Assembly: GCA_034211175.1 (NCBI GenBank)
Contig: JAXHUH010000018.1
Location: 1 to 23,810 of the forward strand
DNA length: 23,810 bases
Direction: 5' to 3'
Source: JAXHUH01 sp034211175
GTDB lineage: Bacteria > Actinomycetota > Acidimicrobiia > Acidimicrobiales > CAIXPF01
This document shows positions 7,260 to 14,428 of this stretch, piece after piece (the stretch's first letter is position 1; every line of letters begins with the position of its first letter). The translations under genes and the position numbers were made by a program. Under the pieces are notes generated by a model. The model searched no databases. It worked only from the letters and a program-made list of their open reading frames with translations, and was not told the DNA's origin.

Positions 7260-7303
7260 GCTGTGGACGTCGGTCTCGTAGGCCAGTTCGAGGTGGGGGT
7301 GGG

Positions 7304-8074
7304 TCACTTGGTGGTGGCGATGCCCCCGTCGACGGGGATGACCGCGCCGGTGATGTAGGTGCTGGCCGCCGACGCCAGGAAGATGGCCACACCGGCCATG
7401 TCGTCGGGTCGGCCGATGCGGCGCATCGGGGCCGTCGACGCGATCTGGTCGCCGAAGGCGTCGAGGGTGGCCGCCATCATCTTCGACTGGAACGGGCCGG
7501 GTGCGACCGCGTTCACGGTGACCTTCGGGGCCATCTGCTTGGCCAGGTGACGGGTCAGCTGGTGGACCGCGGCCTTCGACGACGAGTAGCTGAACGTGTC
7601 GAGGTTCGGGACCTGGATGCCGTCGATCGAGCCGATGTTGATGACCCGGGCCGGGTCGTCGTCGGTCGACGCCGCCTCCAGCGCGTCGCGGAAGAACTTG
7701 GTCGTGTGGAACACACCCTCGACGTTGAGCGCGAGCACCCGCGACCAGCTCGCGTGGTCGTGCTCGGCCATCGGTGCGCCCCAGTTGGCACCGGCGTTGT
7801 TGACGAGCACGTGCACCGCCGACTCCTCGGCGGTCACGGCCTCGGCGAGGCCCCGGCAGCCGTCCTCCGTCGACAGGTCCGCCGGCATCGGCCGGCAGTC
7901 GCCGACCGTCGACAGCTCCTTCGCGACCTCGTTGCACACCTCGGCCTTGCGGGACGAGACGTACACGCGGGCGCCGGCCTCGACGAAGCCCCGGGCGATC
8001 ATCAGGCCGATGCCCCGGCTCCCGCCGGTGACGACGACGACCTTGCCCTCGACGGAGAACAGTTCGTGCTGCAT
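7304..8074 (-). CDS. Short-chain dehydrogenase/reductase (SDR)
   Basis: A 256-residue classical SDR, a cytosolic NAD(P)-dependent oxidoreductase. The cofactor motif TGGSRGIG lies at residues 16-23, NNAG at 92-95, the catalytic serine at S149 (INIGSID), Y163 and K167 (YSSSK), and the APGPF segment just after residue 190. The end of the protein has TGAVIPVDGG, usual for the FabG-like group. R43 and K44 after the second strand (SSRKAE) suggest NADPH, but this is weak evidence. Start codons GTG (8077) and ATG (8074) are adjacent; I take the ATG. The substrate is unknown. The gene is convergent with the thioesterase and divergent from the Dabb gene at 8188. Confidence 0.88.
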   Translation of the reverse strand: MQHELFSVEGKVVVVTGGSRGIGLMIARGFVEAGARVYVSSRKAEVCNEVAKELSTVGDCRPMPADLSTEDGCRGLAEAVTAEESAVHVLVNNAGANWGAPMAEHDHASWSRVLALNVEGVFHTTKFFRDALEAASTDDDPARVINIGSIDGIQVPNLDTFSYSSSKAAVHQLTRHLAKQMAPKVTVNAVAPGPFQSKMMAATLDAFGDQIASTAPMRRIGRPDDMAGVAIFLASAASTYITGAVIPVDGGIATTK

Positions 8075-8187
8075 CACCGTCGTCTAGCAGAACCGGCGAG
8101 CCCGACACCCAACCTGTTGACACGTCGTCGATGGCGGTGCGGCGTGCCGGGAACCCGTGCCGTGCCCGGTTGCGCGAACCTGAGGCG

Positions 8188-8484
8188 GTGATCCGACACT
8201 GCGTGCTGTTCCGCTGGGCCCCCGACGCCACCGAGGAGGCGAGGTCCTCGGTGTTCGACGGTCTCGCTGCGCTGGCCGCCCGGCTCGACGGGGTCTTCGA
8301 GCGCTACACCTTCGGTCCCGACGCCGGGCTGAACGACGGGACCTGGGACGTCGCCATCGTCGCCGACTTCGCGGACCGTGCCGCCTACGAGACCTACCGG
8401 GACGACGCCGGCCACCGCGAGCTCATCGCCGAGACGATCCGGCCGGCGATCAGCGAACGGGCGGCCGTGCAGCTCGAGCTGTAG
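8188..8484 (+). CDS. Dabb (stress-response A/B barrel) domain protein
   Basis: A 98-residue protein that consists of a single Dabb ferredoxin-like domain. It has the typical opening IRHCVLFRW followed by a helix (ATEEARSSVFDGLAAL), the central strands GTWDVAIVADFADRAAYETY, and the HRELIAETIRPAISER helix near the C terminus. Proteins of this family form dimeric barrels. Some are enzymes or heme or polyketide-processing proteins, and many are unknown. The GTG at 8188 is the only start that fits the domain, and a short GAGG lies just upstream. A TTGACA at 8117-8122 could be a -35 box, but no matching -10 is visible. The cellular role cannot be told. Confidence 0.8.
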   Translation: MIRHCVLFRWAPDATEEARSSVFDGLAALAARLDGVFERYTFGPDAGLNDGTWDVAIVADFADRAAYETYRDDAGHRELIAETIRPAISERAAVQLEL

Positions 8485-8488
8485 GCGT

Positions 8489-8519
8489 CGGTGGCGCTTG
8501 CGGCAGCGCCCGACCACCG
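8489..8519. terminator. Nested hairpin between convergent genes
   Basis: CGGTGG (8489-8494) can pair with CCACCG (8514-8519), and the competing GGCGCT (8493-8498) pairs with AGCGCC (8505-8510). The structure fills the 37-bp gap between the Dabb gene and the convergent PgeF-like gene, as expected for a shared terminator. Confidence 0.45.
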
Positions 8520-8521
8520 GC

Positions 8522-9340
8522 TCAGGAGGTCGATGGGCCGATCGCGGCGAGGGCCATGAACCGACCGCACGGGCGCTCGGCCCGGTCGGAGAAGAACTCG
8601 TCGGTCGCGGTGCGGGTGTCGACCCCGGCGACCTCGATCCGCTCGGCCGCCACGCCCATCACCTCGAGCTGGACGGCGTTGGCCCGCCACAGGTCGAGGT
8701 GGGTGCTGCCGTCGACCGCGGTGCGGAGCAGCTCGGGGTTGGCCGGGAACGCGGCGCGGGCCGCGTCGGCGACCTCCGGGCCGATCTGGTAGCTCGCCGG
8801 CCCGATCGCCGGCCCGATCCCGGCGACGAGGTCACCGGGGGCGCTGCCGAACCGGTCGATCAGCGTCTCGACGACCCTGGTCACGACCTTCGCGACCGTG
8901 CCCCGCCAACCGGCGTGGGCCACCGCCACCACCCGCCGCGACGGGTCGGCGACGACCACGGGCACGCAGTCGGCCACCATCACCCCGATCAGCACGCCGG
9001 GCGTCGCCGTGATCAGCGCATCGGCCTCGCCGACGGCGCTCGCGTCGTCGGTCGAGCCGGCCCCCCGGTGGGTGTCGTCGACCACGGCGATGTCGTCGGC
9101 GTGGACCTGGCGGGCCATCGTCAGGGCCTCGAGCGGCAGCCCGAGGGCAGCGCACGCCCGTCGCCGGTTCTCGATGACGGCCGCCGGCTCGTCGGGGACG
9201 TGGAACGCCAGGTTCAGCGACCCGTAGGCGCCGACGCTCACCCCGCCGTGGCGCGAGGTCACGCAGGCGGTCAGGCGGTCGTGGCGGCGGGCGAGCTCGA
9301 AGTGGTGGAGCGGCACCCCGCCGCTGACGTCACGGTGCAC
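8522..9340 (-). CDS. pgeF: PgeF/YfiH (DUF152) purine nucleoside phosphorylase-like protein
   Basis: A 272-residue member of the YfiH/YlmD/LACC1 family. Family members have purine nucleoside phosphorylase and adenosine deaminase activity, and the E. coli protein also prevents misbuilt peptidoglycan stems. The zinc ligands are visible as H80 (ARQVHAD), C125 (MVADCVPVV) and H142 (AVAHAGWRGT). Also present are TSRHGGVS, SLNLAFHVPD with the later NRR, IGPAIGPASYQIG and a C-terminal GVDTRT segment. The GTG at 9340 fits the family length, and TAGCCT lies eight bases upstream, so initiation may be leaderless. The reading frame stays open far upstream but there encodes Arg/Pro/Ser-rich non-protein-like sequence. 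Unlike in many actinobacteria, it is not next to ftsZ. Confidence 0.9.
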   Translation of the reverse strand: MHRDVSGGVPLHHFELARRHDRLTACVTSRHGGVSVGAYGSLNLAFHVPDEPAAVIENRRRACAALGLPLEALTMARQVHADDIAVVDDTHRGAGSTDDASAVGEADALITATPGVLIGVMVADCVPVVVADPSRRVVAVAHAGWRGTVAKVVTRVVETLIDRFGSAPGDLVAGIGPAIGPASYQIGPEVADAARAAFPANPELLRTAVDGSTHLDLWRANAVQLEVMGVAAERIEVAGVDTRTATDEFFSDRAERPCGRFMALAAIGPSTS

Positions 9341-9348
9341 GGCCCCGC

Positions 9349-9354
9349 AGGCTA
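9349..9354 (-). promoter_or_regulatory. -10 box for the PgeF-like gene
   Basis: TAGCCT on the minus strand lies eight bases before the GTG at 9340. No Shine-Dalgarno sequence is present. Confidence 0.45.
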
Positions 9355-9465
9355 CCGAGCGGCCCGGCGCCGGGTTCGGCCACGCGGGCTGCTTCGCCGG
9401 GTCCGGCCCGGGGTAGGACGGCGGGCCACTCGTTCGATCGGAGGACGCGACGTGGGAGGCACGAC

Positions 9466-9831
9466 ATGAAGGTGGCGACGGTGGGTTCGTGGACCGTGGG
9501 CCTCGGCCGGGTCGCGACGGGCGTCGGCTTCCTCGCCGCGGCCGACCGGGCGGCGAAGCGGTGGGTCGGGGACAGCTCACCGACGTCGGTGTACCTGGTC
9601 CGGGCAGTCGCCGCCCGGGACCTGGCGATCGGTGCCGGTCTGGTGTGGGCGCTCGCCCGTCGACGCGACCCGTTGAGCTGGCTGGCGGCCTCCGTGGTCT
9701 CCGACCTCGGCGACTCCATCGGCAGCGTCGTGCTCCCGCCGGAGCACCGACGGATCTCCGTGGTCGCCGCCGGCGGCTTCGGGGCGCTCGGCGCGGCGAC
9801 CGCCGCCGCGGTCGCCCGCTCCCGCGCCTGA
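9466..9831 (+). CDS. Small membrane protein, DUF4267-like
   Basis: A 121-residue protein with about four hydrophobic segments: roughly residues 10-27, 48-64, 68-84 and 95-116. The piece VYLVRAVAARDLAIGAGLVW recalls the conserved VRdlalG motif of DUF4267-type small membrane proteins. I regard that as a resemblance only. The ATG at 9466 has a good GGGAGG site at 9454-9459, six bases upstream. It is divergent from the PgeF-like gene, with 125 bases between the starts. There is no clue to function. Confidence 0.7.
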   Translation: MKVATVGSWTVGLGRVATGVGFLAAADRAAKRWVGDSSPTSVYLVRAVAARDLAIGAGLVWALARRRDPLSWLAASVVSDLGDSIGSVVLPPEHRRISVVAAGGFGALGAATAAAVARSRA

Positions 9832-9862
9832 GCACCGTCCCTGCCCGGTCCCGCTCGCGGGG

Positions 9863-9888
9863 CGGTGATCCCGCGGCGGCGATCACCG
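9863..9888 (+). terminator. Hairpin after the small membrane protein gene
   Basis: CGGTGATC (9863-9870) pairs with GATCACCG (9881-9888) around a 10-base loop, 31 bases after the stop. A third copy, GTGAT at 9890-9894, allows an alternative hairpin with ATCAC. No T tract follows. Confidence 0.4.
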
Positions 9889-9992
9889 GGTGATGGCCCG
9901 ATCGCTCGGTCGTCGGCCGGCACCGGCGACCCGCCCCGTCGCGGGAGCGCGCGCATGGACTCCCCGAGACGGGGTACCCAGCTCGTGGAGCA

Positions 9993-10054
9993 TCCGCACC
10001 GTGCGGAGGAGGACGATCGACCATCTGCTGCAGATCGCGCGATGTCGCTACGGT
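9993..10054 (+). promoter_or_regulatory. Two palindromes and a -10 box before the SpoIIE gene
   Basis: The 320-bp gap 9832-10151 holds no convincing gene. It contains the 15-base palindrome TCCGCAC-C-GTGCGGA (9993-10007) and the 13-base palindrome ATCTGC-T-GCAGAT (10023-10035), followed by TACGGT at 10049-10054, which fits the -10 form used elsewhere here. This would give a leader of about 90 bases. The palindromes lie where an activator or repressor would bind. No clear -35 hexamer is seen. Confidence 0.45.
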
Positions 10055-10151
10055 CTGTTGCCGTCCCACGGGGACACCCGCGTCGGCGGGAGAGGCGTTC
10101 GTCGGCGAGTGGTGACCGGGATCGACGACCAGGGAGAAACGCAGGGGCGAG

Positions 10152-11636
10152 ATGCCGTTCGCGAGTGATGCCGAGCAGATCCGGGTGTTGGCCGCCGCGC
10201 TTGAGCAGTCGACGACCGCCACCTGCATCACCCGCGCCTCGCTCGATCAGCCCGGTCCCGAGATCGTCTACGTCAACCAGGCGTACCTCGACCTGATGGG
10301 CGGCTCCCGGGACGAGGTCCTCGGCCGGTCCCCCCGCATCATGCAGGGCCCCCACACCGAGCGCGCCGTCCTCGACCGGCTGCGGGCCGACCTGGGCGCC
10401 GGGCGGACGTTCGAGGGGGAGACGGTCAACTACCGCCTCGACGGCTCACCGTTCCTGATCCGTTGGCGGATCGACCCGGTCCGCGACGAGGCCGGCGAGA
10501 TCATCTTCTTCGTGTCCTCCCAGCGCGACGTGACGGTCGAGCGCCGTCACGAGCGCCGGCTGCGCTCGGTCGAGATGGTCGACGCCGCGCTCCGGTCGGT
10601 CATGCTCCACCCCGCCGAGGCGGGCGTCGACCTCGACCACTTCTCCGCGGAGGTGGTCGACGCAGCCGACGAGATCGTCGCCGGGTTCGGGTCGGTGCAG
10701 GTCACCGTGGCGCCCGACGTGCACGAACCCCTCGACGGGGCCACCGCCGGCGACGCGCCGACGGGCGGGGACCACGACGGGCTCCGCCGCAGCTGGGACC
10801 TGTCCAGCGCGACGGGGAGCTTCGCCGGAGCCCTGACGGTCACCTTCGACGACGACGTGTCGCGGAGGTTCGTCGACCTGGTCGGTCTCTCCCAACTCGC
10901 CGAGCGGGTGTCGAGCGCCCTCGACGCGCTGTTCGAGTACGAGCGCCGGCGCCAGCTCGCCATCGAGCTCCAGGAGAGCCTCCTCCCCGACCGGCGCTTC
11001 ACCCGGCCCGGGTTCGAGATCGCGGCCCGGTACGTGCCCGGGGCGACGGGCACCCAGATCGGCGGTGACTGGTACGACGTCATCGCCGGCGAGGAGCACA
11101 CCACGTTCGTCATCGGTGACGTGGTCGGCCAGGGCGTCGGCGCGGCGGCGACGATGGGCCGGATCCGGACCGCCACCGAGGTGCTGCTCCAGCGCGGCCA
11201 CCACCTGGCCGCGGTCGCGGCCCTCGTCGACCGCTACTGCGTCGAGGAGGGCCTGATGGCGACCATGCTCCTCGCCCGCCACGTCGGGGAGGAGCTCCAC
11301 GTCGTGTCGGCCGGCCACCTGCCGCCGGTGATGGTGTCGCCTCCGGACGTGTCGTTGCTCGACGTGGTCCCCGGCCCCCCGCTCGGTGCCGGTGCCATGG
11401 CCCCGTTCGAGCTGGTGAGCCTGCCGTTCGCGCTCGGCGACGTGCTCGTCATGTTCACCGACGGGCTGGCAGAGACACCGGGTGAGCCGATCGACGTCGG
11501 GCTCGACTACGTGCGCGACACGGCCGTGTGCGCCTCGGCCGACCCGGAGTCGATGGCGGACAAGCTGATCGCCAACCGACGCGATCCGACGAGACGCGAC
11601 GACCTCGCGGTGCTGGTGTGCCGCCGCACGACCTGA
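10152..11636 (+). CDS. LOV-like PAS sensor with SpoIIE-type PP2C phosphatase
   Basis: A 494-residue cytosolic signalling protein. Residues about 8-130 form a PAS domain of LOV type: IVYVNQAYLDLMG, GRSPRIMQGP (58-67), then TVNYRLDGSPFLIRWRIDPV and FFVSSQRDVT. The flavin-contacting N93 and Q124 positions look kept, but the photoactive cysteine of the usual GRNCRFLQ motif is P61. A poorly conserved linker or degenerate sensor domain covers 130-265. The SpoIIE/PP2C domain begins at ELQESLLP and has GGDWYD (D306, D309), IGDVVGQG (D323), VSAGHLPPV, FTDGLAE (D437) and RRDDLAVLV (D483, D484), so the metal site is complete. It probably dephosphorylates an anti-anti-sigma factor, although no such partner lies nearby. 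AGGGG four bases before the ATG supports the start. Confidence 0.88.
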   Translation: MPFASDAEQIRVLAAALEQSTTATCITRASLDQPGPEIVYVNQAYLDLMGGSRDEVLGRSPRIMQGPHTERAVLDRLRADLGAGRTFEGETVNYRLDGSPFLIRWRIDPVRDEAGEIIFFVSSQRDVTVERRHERRLRSVEMVDAALRSVMLHPAEAGVDLDHFSAEVVDAADEIVAGFGSVQVTVAPDVHEPLDGATAGDAPTGGDHDGLRRSWDLSSATGSFAGALTVTFDDDVSRRFVDLVGLSQLAERVSSALDALFEYERRRQLAIELQESLLPDRRFTRPGFEIAARYVPGATGTQIGGDWYDVIAGEEHTTFVIGDVVGQGVGAAATMGRIRTATEVLLQRGHHLAAVAALVDRYCVEEGLMATMLLARHVGEELHVVSAGHLPPVMVSPPDVSLLDVVPGPPLGAGAMAPFELVSLPFALGDVLVMFTDGLAETPGEPIDVGLDYVRDTAVCASADPESMADKLIANRRDPTRRDDLAVLVCRRTT

Positions 11637-11926
11637 GCGACGCAGCAGCCGCGCTCGAGCACGCCGTGCGCGAGCTGCTGGCCCGGCGTGCCCCACGGGC
11701 GAGCATCTGCCCGTCCGAGGCGGCCCGCGTCGCCGGTGGCGACGACTGGCGGCAGCTGATGCCCCTCGCCCGCACCGTCGCGGCGCGCTTGGCCGCCGAC
11801 GGCGAGGTCGAGGTCACCCAACGAGGTGTCGTGGTCGATGCGGTGTCGGCCCGGGGCCCGATCCGCATCCGGCGAGGCGGCGGACCGCCGGGCGGCGCTC
11901 AGCGCTCGTCGTCATCCTCGTCGTAG
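11618..11926 (+). CDS. DUF3253 family protein
   Basis: A 102-residue protein with one DUF3253 winged-helix-like domain: the helix VRELLARRAPRASICPSEAA, DWRQLMPLARTVAARLAADG, then EVEVTQRGVVVDA and RGPIRIRRG. The molecular function of the family is unknown. The GTG at 11618 lies 19 bases inside the end of the phosphatase gene in another frame, so the two are probably co-transcribed and coupled. The last 28 bases overlap the 3' end of the convergent acidic-protein gene, and its C terminus reads as a run of six serines because of that overlap. Confidence 0.8.
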   Translation: MPPHDLSDAAAALEHAVRELLARRAPRASICPSEAARVAGGDDWRQLMPLARTVAARLAADGEVEVTQRGVVVDAVSARGPIRIRRGGGPPGGAQRSSSSSS

Positions 11927-12123
11927 GCGTCGCGCCACTGCTCGAGGACATCGGCCTCCGATGCCTCGACGGGGATCTCCCGTGGTGCGACGGCCGTCGC
12001 GGTCCGCTCGACACCGCGGCGCTGCTCGGCGACATCGGCCTCGTTGGCCTCGGTGCCGATCGACACCTCGGCGGCGGGGTCCTCGACGTCACGGTCGTCG
12101 GGTTCCGTTGCGGGATCTGGCAT
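11899..12123 (-). CDS. Small acidic protein with two EAxEADVxEQ repeats
   Basis: A 74-residue, very acidic protein with no membrane segment. Two copies of a ten-residue motif, EA(N/S)EADV(A/L)EQ, lie at residues 25-34 and 53-62, and the protein ends in an Asp/Glu-rich tail. Similar small proteins with an EADEADVxEQ motif occur in other actinobacteria, as far as I recall, without known function. The ATG at 12123 is preferred because GAAGGGGAC lies about ten bases upstream. The frame continues upstream without conserved features. Its 3' end overlaps the convergent DUF3253 gene by 28 bases. Confidence 0.65.
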   Translation of the reverse strand: MPDPATEPDDRDVEDPAAEVSIGTEANEADVAEQRRGVERTATAVAPREIPVEASEADVLEQWRDAYDEDDDER

Positions 12124-12263
12124 CACGACTTCGTCCCCTTCGGCGTCGGGATGGTCTCCACATCGTGCCCGTTCCGGCGCTGCGCCAACCCGGCCGTAGG
12201 TCACATCCTCCGTGGCCGATCGGCGAACGCGGTTCGACGAGGTCGTCGGTGCGGCCGGCCGGG

Positions 12264-12830
12264 CTACGGCCGTCGTCCGGTGAGCGTCAGCAGCTGCTCC
12301 AGCGCGGAGGCGTCGTCCGGCGGTGCGAGCGGAGGGCTGAACAGCCCGGACTCGGCCAGCTCGTCGACCCGGGGCCGCACGAAGACGAGCGCGGCGCGCA
12401 CGAGGTCGTCGTCGATCTTCTCGTCGCCGCCGATCGCCCGGGCGAGGTCCCAGGTGTGCACGGTGAGGTCGAAGGTCATCTCCCGGCAGTAGTCGAGCGC
12501 CGGGGTGTGCCCATACGACAGGTGCACGGTTCGTTCGAGCGCACCGACCTCTCCGAAGTCGGCGCTGGCCTCCTTGGCCGCGTCGTCCCAGCGGGCGACC
12601 GGATCGTCACCGAGCTGATCGCCATCGAGCTCGTCACCCAGCTCGGGGATGGTGCCGCCCCGCAGCAGGTGGGGCACCCACAGCTGCTCGACGGTCAGGT
12701 GGTTGACGAGGTCGCGGACCGTCCAGCCCGTGCAGGGCGTCGGGTTCGCCCAGTCGGCGGGGGCCACCGCGTGGACACGCTCACCGAAGGCGGCGAGCGC
12801 ACGGTCGTAGCGCGCGAGCGCGTCGGTCAT
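12264..12830 (-). CDS. TIGR03086 family metal-binding protein (mycothiol isomerase-like)
   Basis: A 188-residue protein of the DinB/MDMPI-like superfamily, TIGR03086 group. Typical segments are DWANPTPCTGWTVRDLVNHL at about residues 27-46 and TFDLTVHTWDLARAIG at about 119-134. A three-residue metal site can be placed at H44, D121 and H125, equivalent to the His, Glu and His of mycothiol-dependent maleylpyruvate isomerase. The family may be mycothiol-dependent, which fits the mscR gene in this window, but the substrate is unknown. Start codons GTG, GTG and ATG are adjacent (12836, 12833, 12830). TAGCGT eight bases before the ATG fits a leaderless start near here. Confidence 0.88.
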   Translation of the reverse strand: MTDALARYDRALAAFGERVHAVAPADWANPTPCTGWTVRDLVNHLTVEQLWVPHLLRGGTIPELGDELDGDQLGDDPVARWDDAAKEASADFGEVGALERTVHLSYGHTPALDYCREMTFDLTVHTWDLARAIGGDEKIDDDLVRAALVFVRPRVDELAESGLFSPPLAPPDDASALEQLLTLTGRRP

Positions 12831-12838
12831 CACCACCC

Positions 12839-12844
12839 ACGCTA
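12839..12844 (-). promoter_or_regulatory. -10 box for the TIGR03086 gene
   Basis: TAGCGT on the minus strand lies eight bases before the ATG at 12830 and five before the adjacent GTG at 12833. Confidence 0.45.
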
Positions 12845-12924
12845 CGCGCCCGCCGACCTGGAAAACCCCATCGTTGGCGACCGCCGTTCACGAGATCGTG
12901 CCGACTCGACGCGGGCGACCGGGC

Positions 12925-13371
12925 TCAGGTGCGCCGTGCTGCGCCGCGGGCCTCGAGGACCCGTTCCCGCGTCGGCACGCGCCAGCCGACGTAGGCGACA
13001 CCGATCACACCGGCGACGACCACCGAGGCGCGGACCCACGCGGGTGCGCCGCCCATGGCGAACCCGGCGCTGATGGTGACGGCGATCGTGATCATCGAGA
13101 TGGCGAGGAGCTTCGCCCGCCGTGGCATCCCGAGGCCGGCCCGGTAGTCGGCCACCATGGGGCCGACGGTGGGCAGGCCGAGGACCCACCGCTCGAAGCG
13201 GGGGCTCGACCTCGCGAAGCACGACGCGGCGAGGACGAAGAAGCCGGTCGTCGGCAGCCCGGGGACGACGACCCCGATCCCGCCGAGCCCGACGGCCAGG
13301 AACCCGACACCCATCCATGCGACGCGCGCGGGCCCGGTGCGGACCCTGCTCTCGTCGGTCGGTGCGGACAC
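12925..13371 (-). CDS. DUF454 (YbaN-like) inner-membrane protein
   Basis: A 148-residue membrane protein of the DUF454/YbaN family, whose function is not known. The family hallmark follows the first membrane helix: VVVPGLPTTGFFVLAASCFA, then RSSPRFERWVLGLPTVGPMV (about residues 34-73). Two further hydrophobic helices lie near residues 86-105 and 110-128. The GTG at 13371 is well supported by GAGGAG six bases upstream. It is divergent from the TauE/SafE gene, with 235 bases between starts. That gap contains a hairpin and a repeated GGTGACG. Confidence 0.88.
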   Translation of the reverse strand: MSAPTDESRVRTGPARVAWMGVGFLAVGLGGIGVVVPGLPTTGFFVLAASCFARSSPRFERWVLGLPTVGPMVADYRAGLGMPRRAKLLAISMITIAVTISAGFAMGGAPAWVRASVVVAGVIGVAYVGWRVPTRERVLEARGAARRT

Positions 13372-13481
13372 GTCGGGCTCCTCGACCGGCCGTTCGTGGG
13401 GGTGTCAGGCCGGCCTTCCGCCCCCAGTTTGCCGCCGCGCACACCACCCCGACAAGGCGCGACCGGGTCGGCGGCCGCACA

Positions 13482-13499
13482 GGTGACGGGGGCGTCACC
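13482..13499. promoter_or_regulatory. Inverted repeat in a divergent promoter region
   Basis: GGTGACG (13482-13488) and CGTCACC (13493-13499) form a perfect 7-bp inverted repeat with GGGG between. GGTGACG occurs again about 30 bases further on. It is a candidate operator for the DUF454 and TauE/SafE genes. Confidence 0.4.
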
Positions 13500-13573
13500 G
13501 ATGGCGTCGGGGGTGACGACTGACCAGCGACGATTGATCGGCTCCGGGGCCGGGCCGGTTGTCCGGTCTCACG

Positions 13574-13579
13574 TACCCT
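13574..13579 (+). promoter_or_regulatory. -10 box upstream of the TauE/SafE gene
   Basis: TACCCT fits the TA(G/C)NNT form and is followed after seven bases by a GTG (13587), which opens an eight-codon reading frame rather than the transporter frame. Confidence 0.4.
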
Positions 13580-13586
13580 CGGGGTC

Positions 13587-13610
13587 GTGACGGCCGGGAG
13601 CGGACATTGA
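13587..13610 (+). CDS. Possible leaderless uORF (7 residues) before TauE
   Basis: GTG at 13587 opens a frame that encodes MTAGSGH and stops at TGA 13608-13610. The stop overlaps the TTG start of the transporter (ATTGA). The GTG lies seven bases after TACCCT, the spacing seen at other leaderless starts here. If real, ribosomes ending the small peptide could restart on the transporter. The case rests on position only, since the frame is too short for composition tests. Confidence 0.3.
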   Translation: MTAGSGH

Positions 13611-14428
13611 CCGAGGCGCTGCTCTACGCGGCGATGGCGTTCGTCGCCGCCGGGCTGGGCACCCTCGGGGGCCTCGGCGGCGCCGTGATCCTGGTGCCGG
13701 GGCTCGTCCTGGCGGGGTTGTCACCGTCGGAGGCGGCGCCGCTCGGGCTCATCAGCGTGGCCGCGGCGTCGGTCGCCGCCGCCCCCCGCCAGCTCGCCGA
13801 CCGGACGGTCAACCATCGGCTCGGCGTCACCACCGAGCTGCTCGCCTCGGCCGGCGCCATCGTCGGGGCGCTCGTGTCGGGCGCGGTCAGCGACCGGGCG
13901 CTCACCCTGCTGCTCGCCGCGGTCGCGGCCGGCGCCGCGGCCGCCGGCACCCGGGTGAAGGGCCTGCGCAACCCGCCGAACGACGACTGCGTGCCGGCCG
14001 ACGTCGGCGAACGGGTCGGCCACCTCGACGGTGCCTATCCCCTCGGCGACGGCATCGTGCCCTACCGGCCCCGCCGCCTCGGTGGTGCGCTGGCGTTCAT
14101 GGGCCTCGCCGGTGCGGTCGCCGGGATGGCCGGGGCATCGGGTGGCTTCATCAAGACCCCGGCCACGACCGAGATCATGGGCGTGCCGATGCGGGTGGCC
14201 ACGGCGACGACGACGTTCACCGTCGGGATCACGTCATCGGCCGCGCTGATCGTGTTCGCACTCCAGGGCCGGATCGATCCCCGGTTCAGCGCCGCGGTCG
14301 TCGCCGGCAGCCTGCTCGGCGGCCGGGCCGGCGCCCGGTTCCAGGCGTCGCTCCACCCGACGAGGGTCCGCCGGCTGCTCAGCATCATCCTCGCCGTCGT
14401 CGCCGTGATCCTGGTGGTCCAGGCATGA
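13607..14428 (+). CDS. TauE/SafE family anion exporter
   Basis: A 273-residue polytopic membrane protein of the TauE/SafE (DUF81) family, which moves sulfite, sulfonates or related organic anions across the cytoplasmic membrane. Two homologous halves are visible. The first has GLGTLGGLGGAVILVPGLVL, and the second has GAVAGMAGASGGFIKTPATT and TATTTFTVGITSSAALIVF, with a closing LLGGRAGARF segment. A hydrophilic loop of about 45 residues with two aspartate-rich stretches joins the halves. The TTG at 13607 is preferred because GGAG lies about seven bases upstream and the first helix begins at once. A TTG at 13559 would place the -10-like TACCCT inside the gene. The stop overlaps the next gene by four bases (ATGA). 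Confidence 0.82.
   Translation: MTEALLYAAMAFVAAGLGTLGGLGGAVILVPGLVLAGLSPSEAAPLGLISVAAASVAAAPRQLADRTVNHRLGVTTELLASAGAIVGALVSGAVSDRALTLLLAAVAAGAAAAGTRVKGLRNPPNDDCVPADVGERVGHLDGAYPLGDGIVPYRPRRLGGALAFMGLAGAVAGMAGASGGFIKTPATTEIMGVPMRVATATTTFTVGITSSAALIVFALQGRIDPRFSAAVVAGSLLGGRAGARFQASLHPTRVRRLLSIILAVVAVILVVQA

Noticed and set aside
8117..8122. TTGACA as a -35 box for the Dabb gene
   Set aside because: No TANNNT hexamer occurs 16-18 bases downstream, so I do not call a promoter.
9341..10231. Upstream extension of the PgeF-like gene to 10231
   Set aside because: The extra 297 codons are Arg/Pro/Ser-rich with no domain and run antisense to the small membrane protein gene. Family length and the TAGCCT box support the GTG at 9340.
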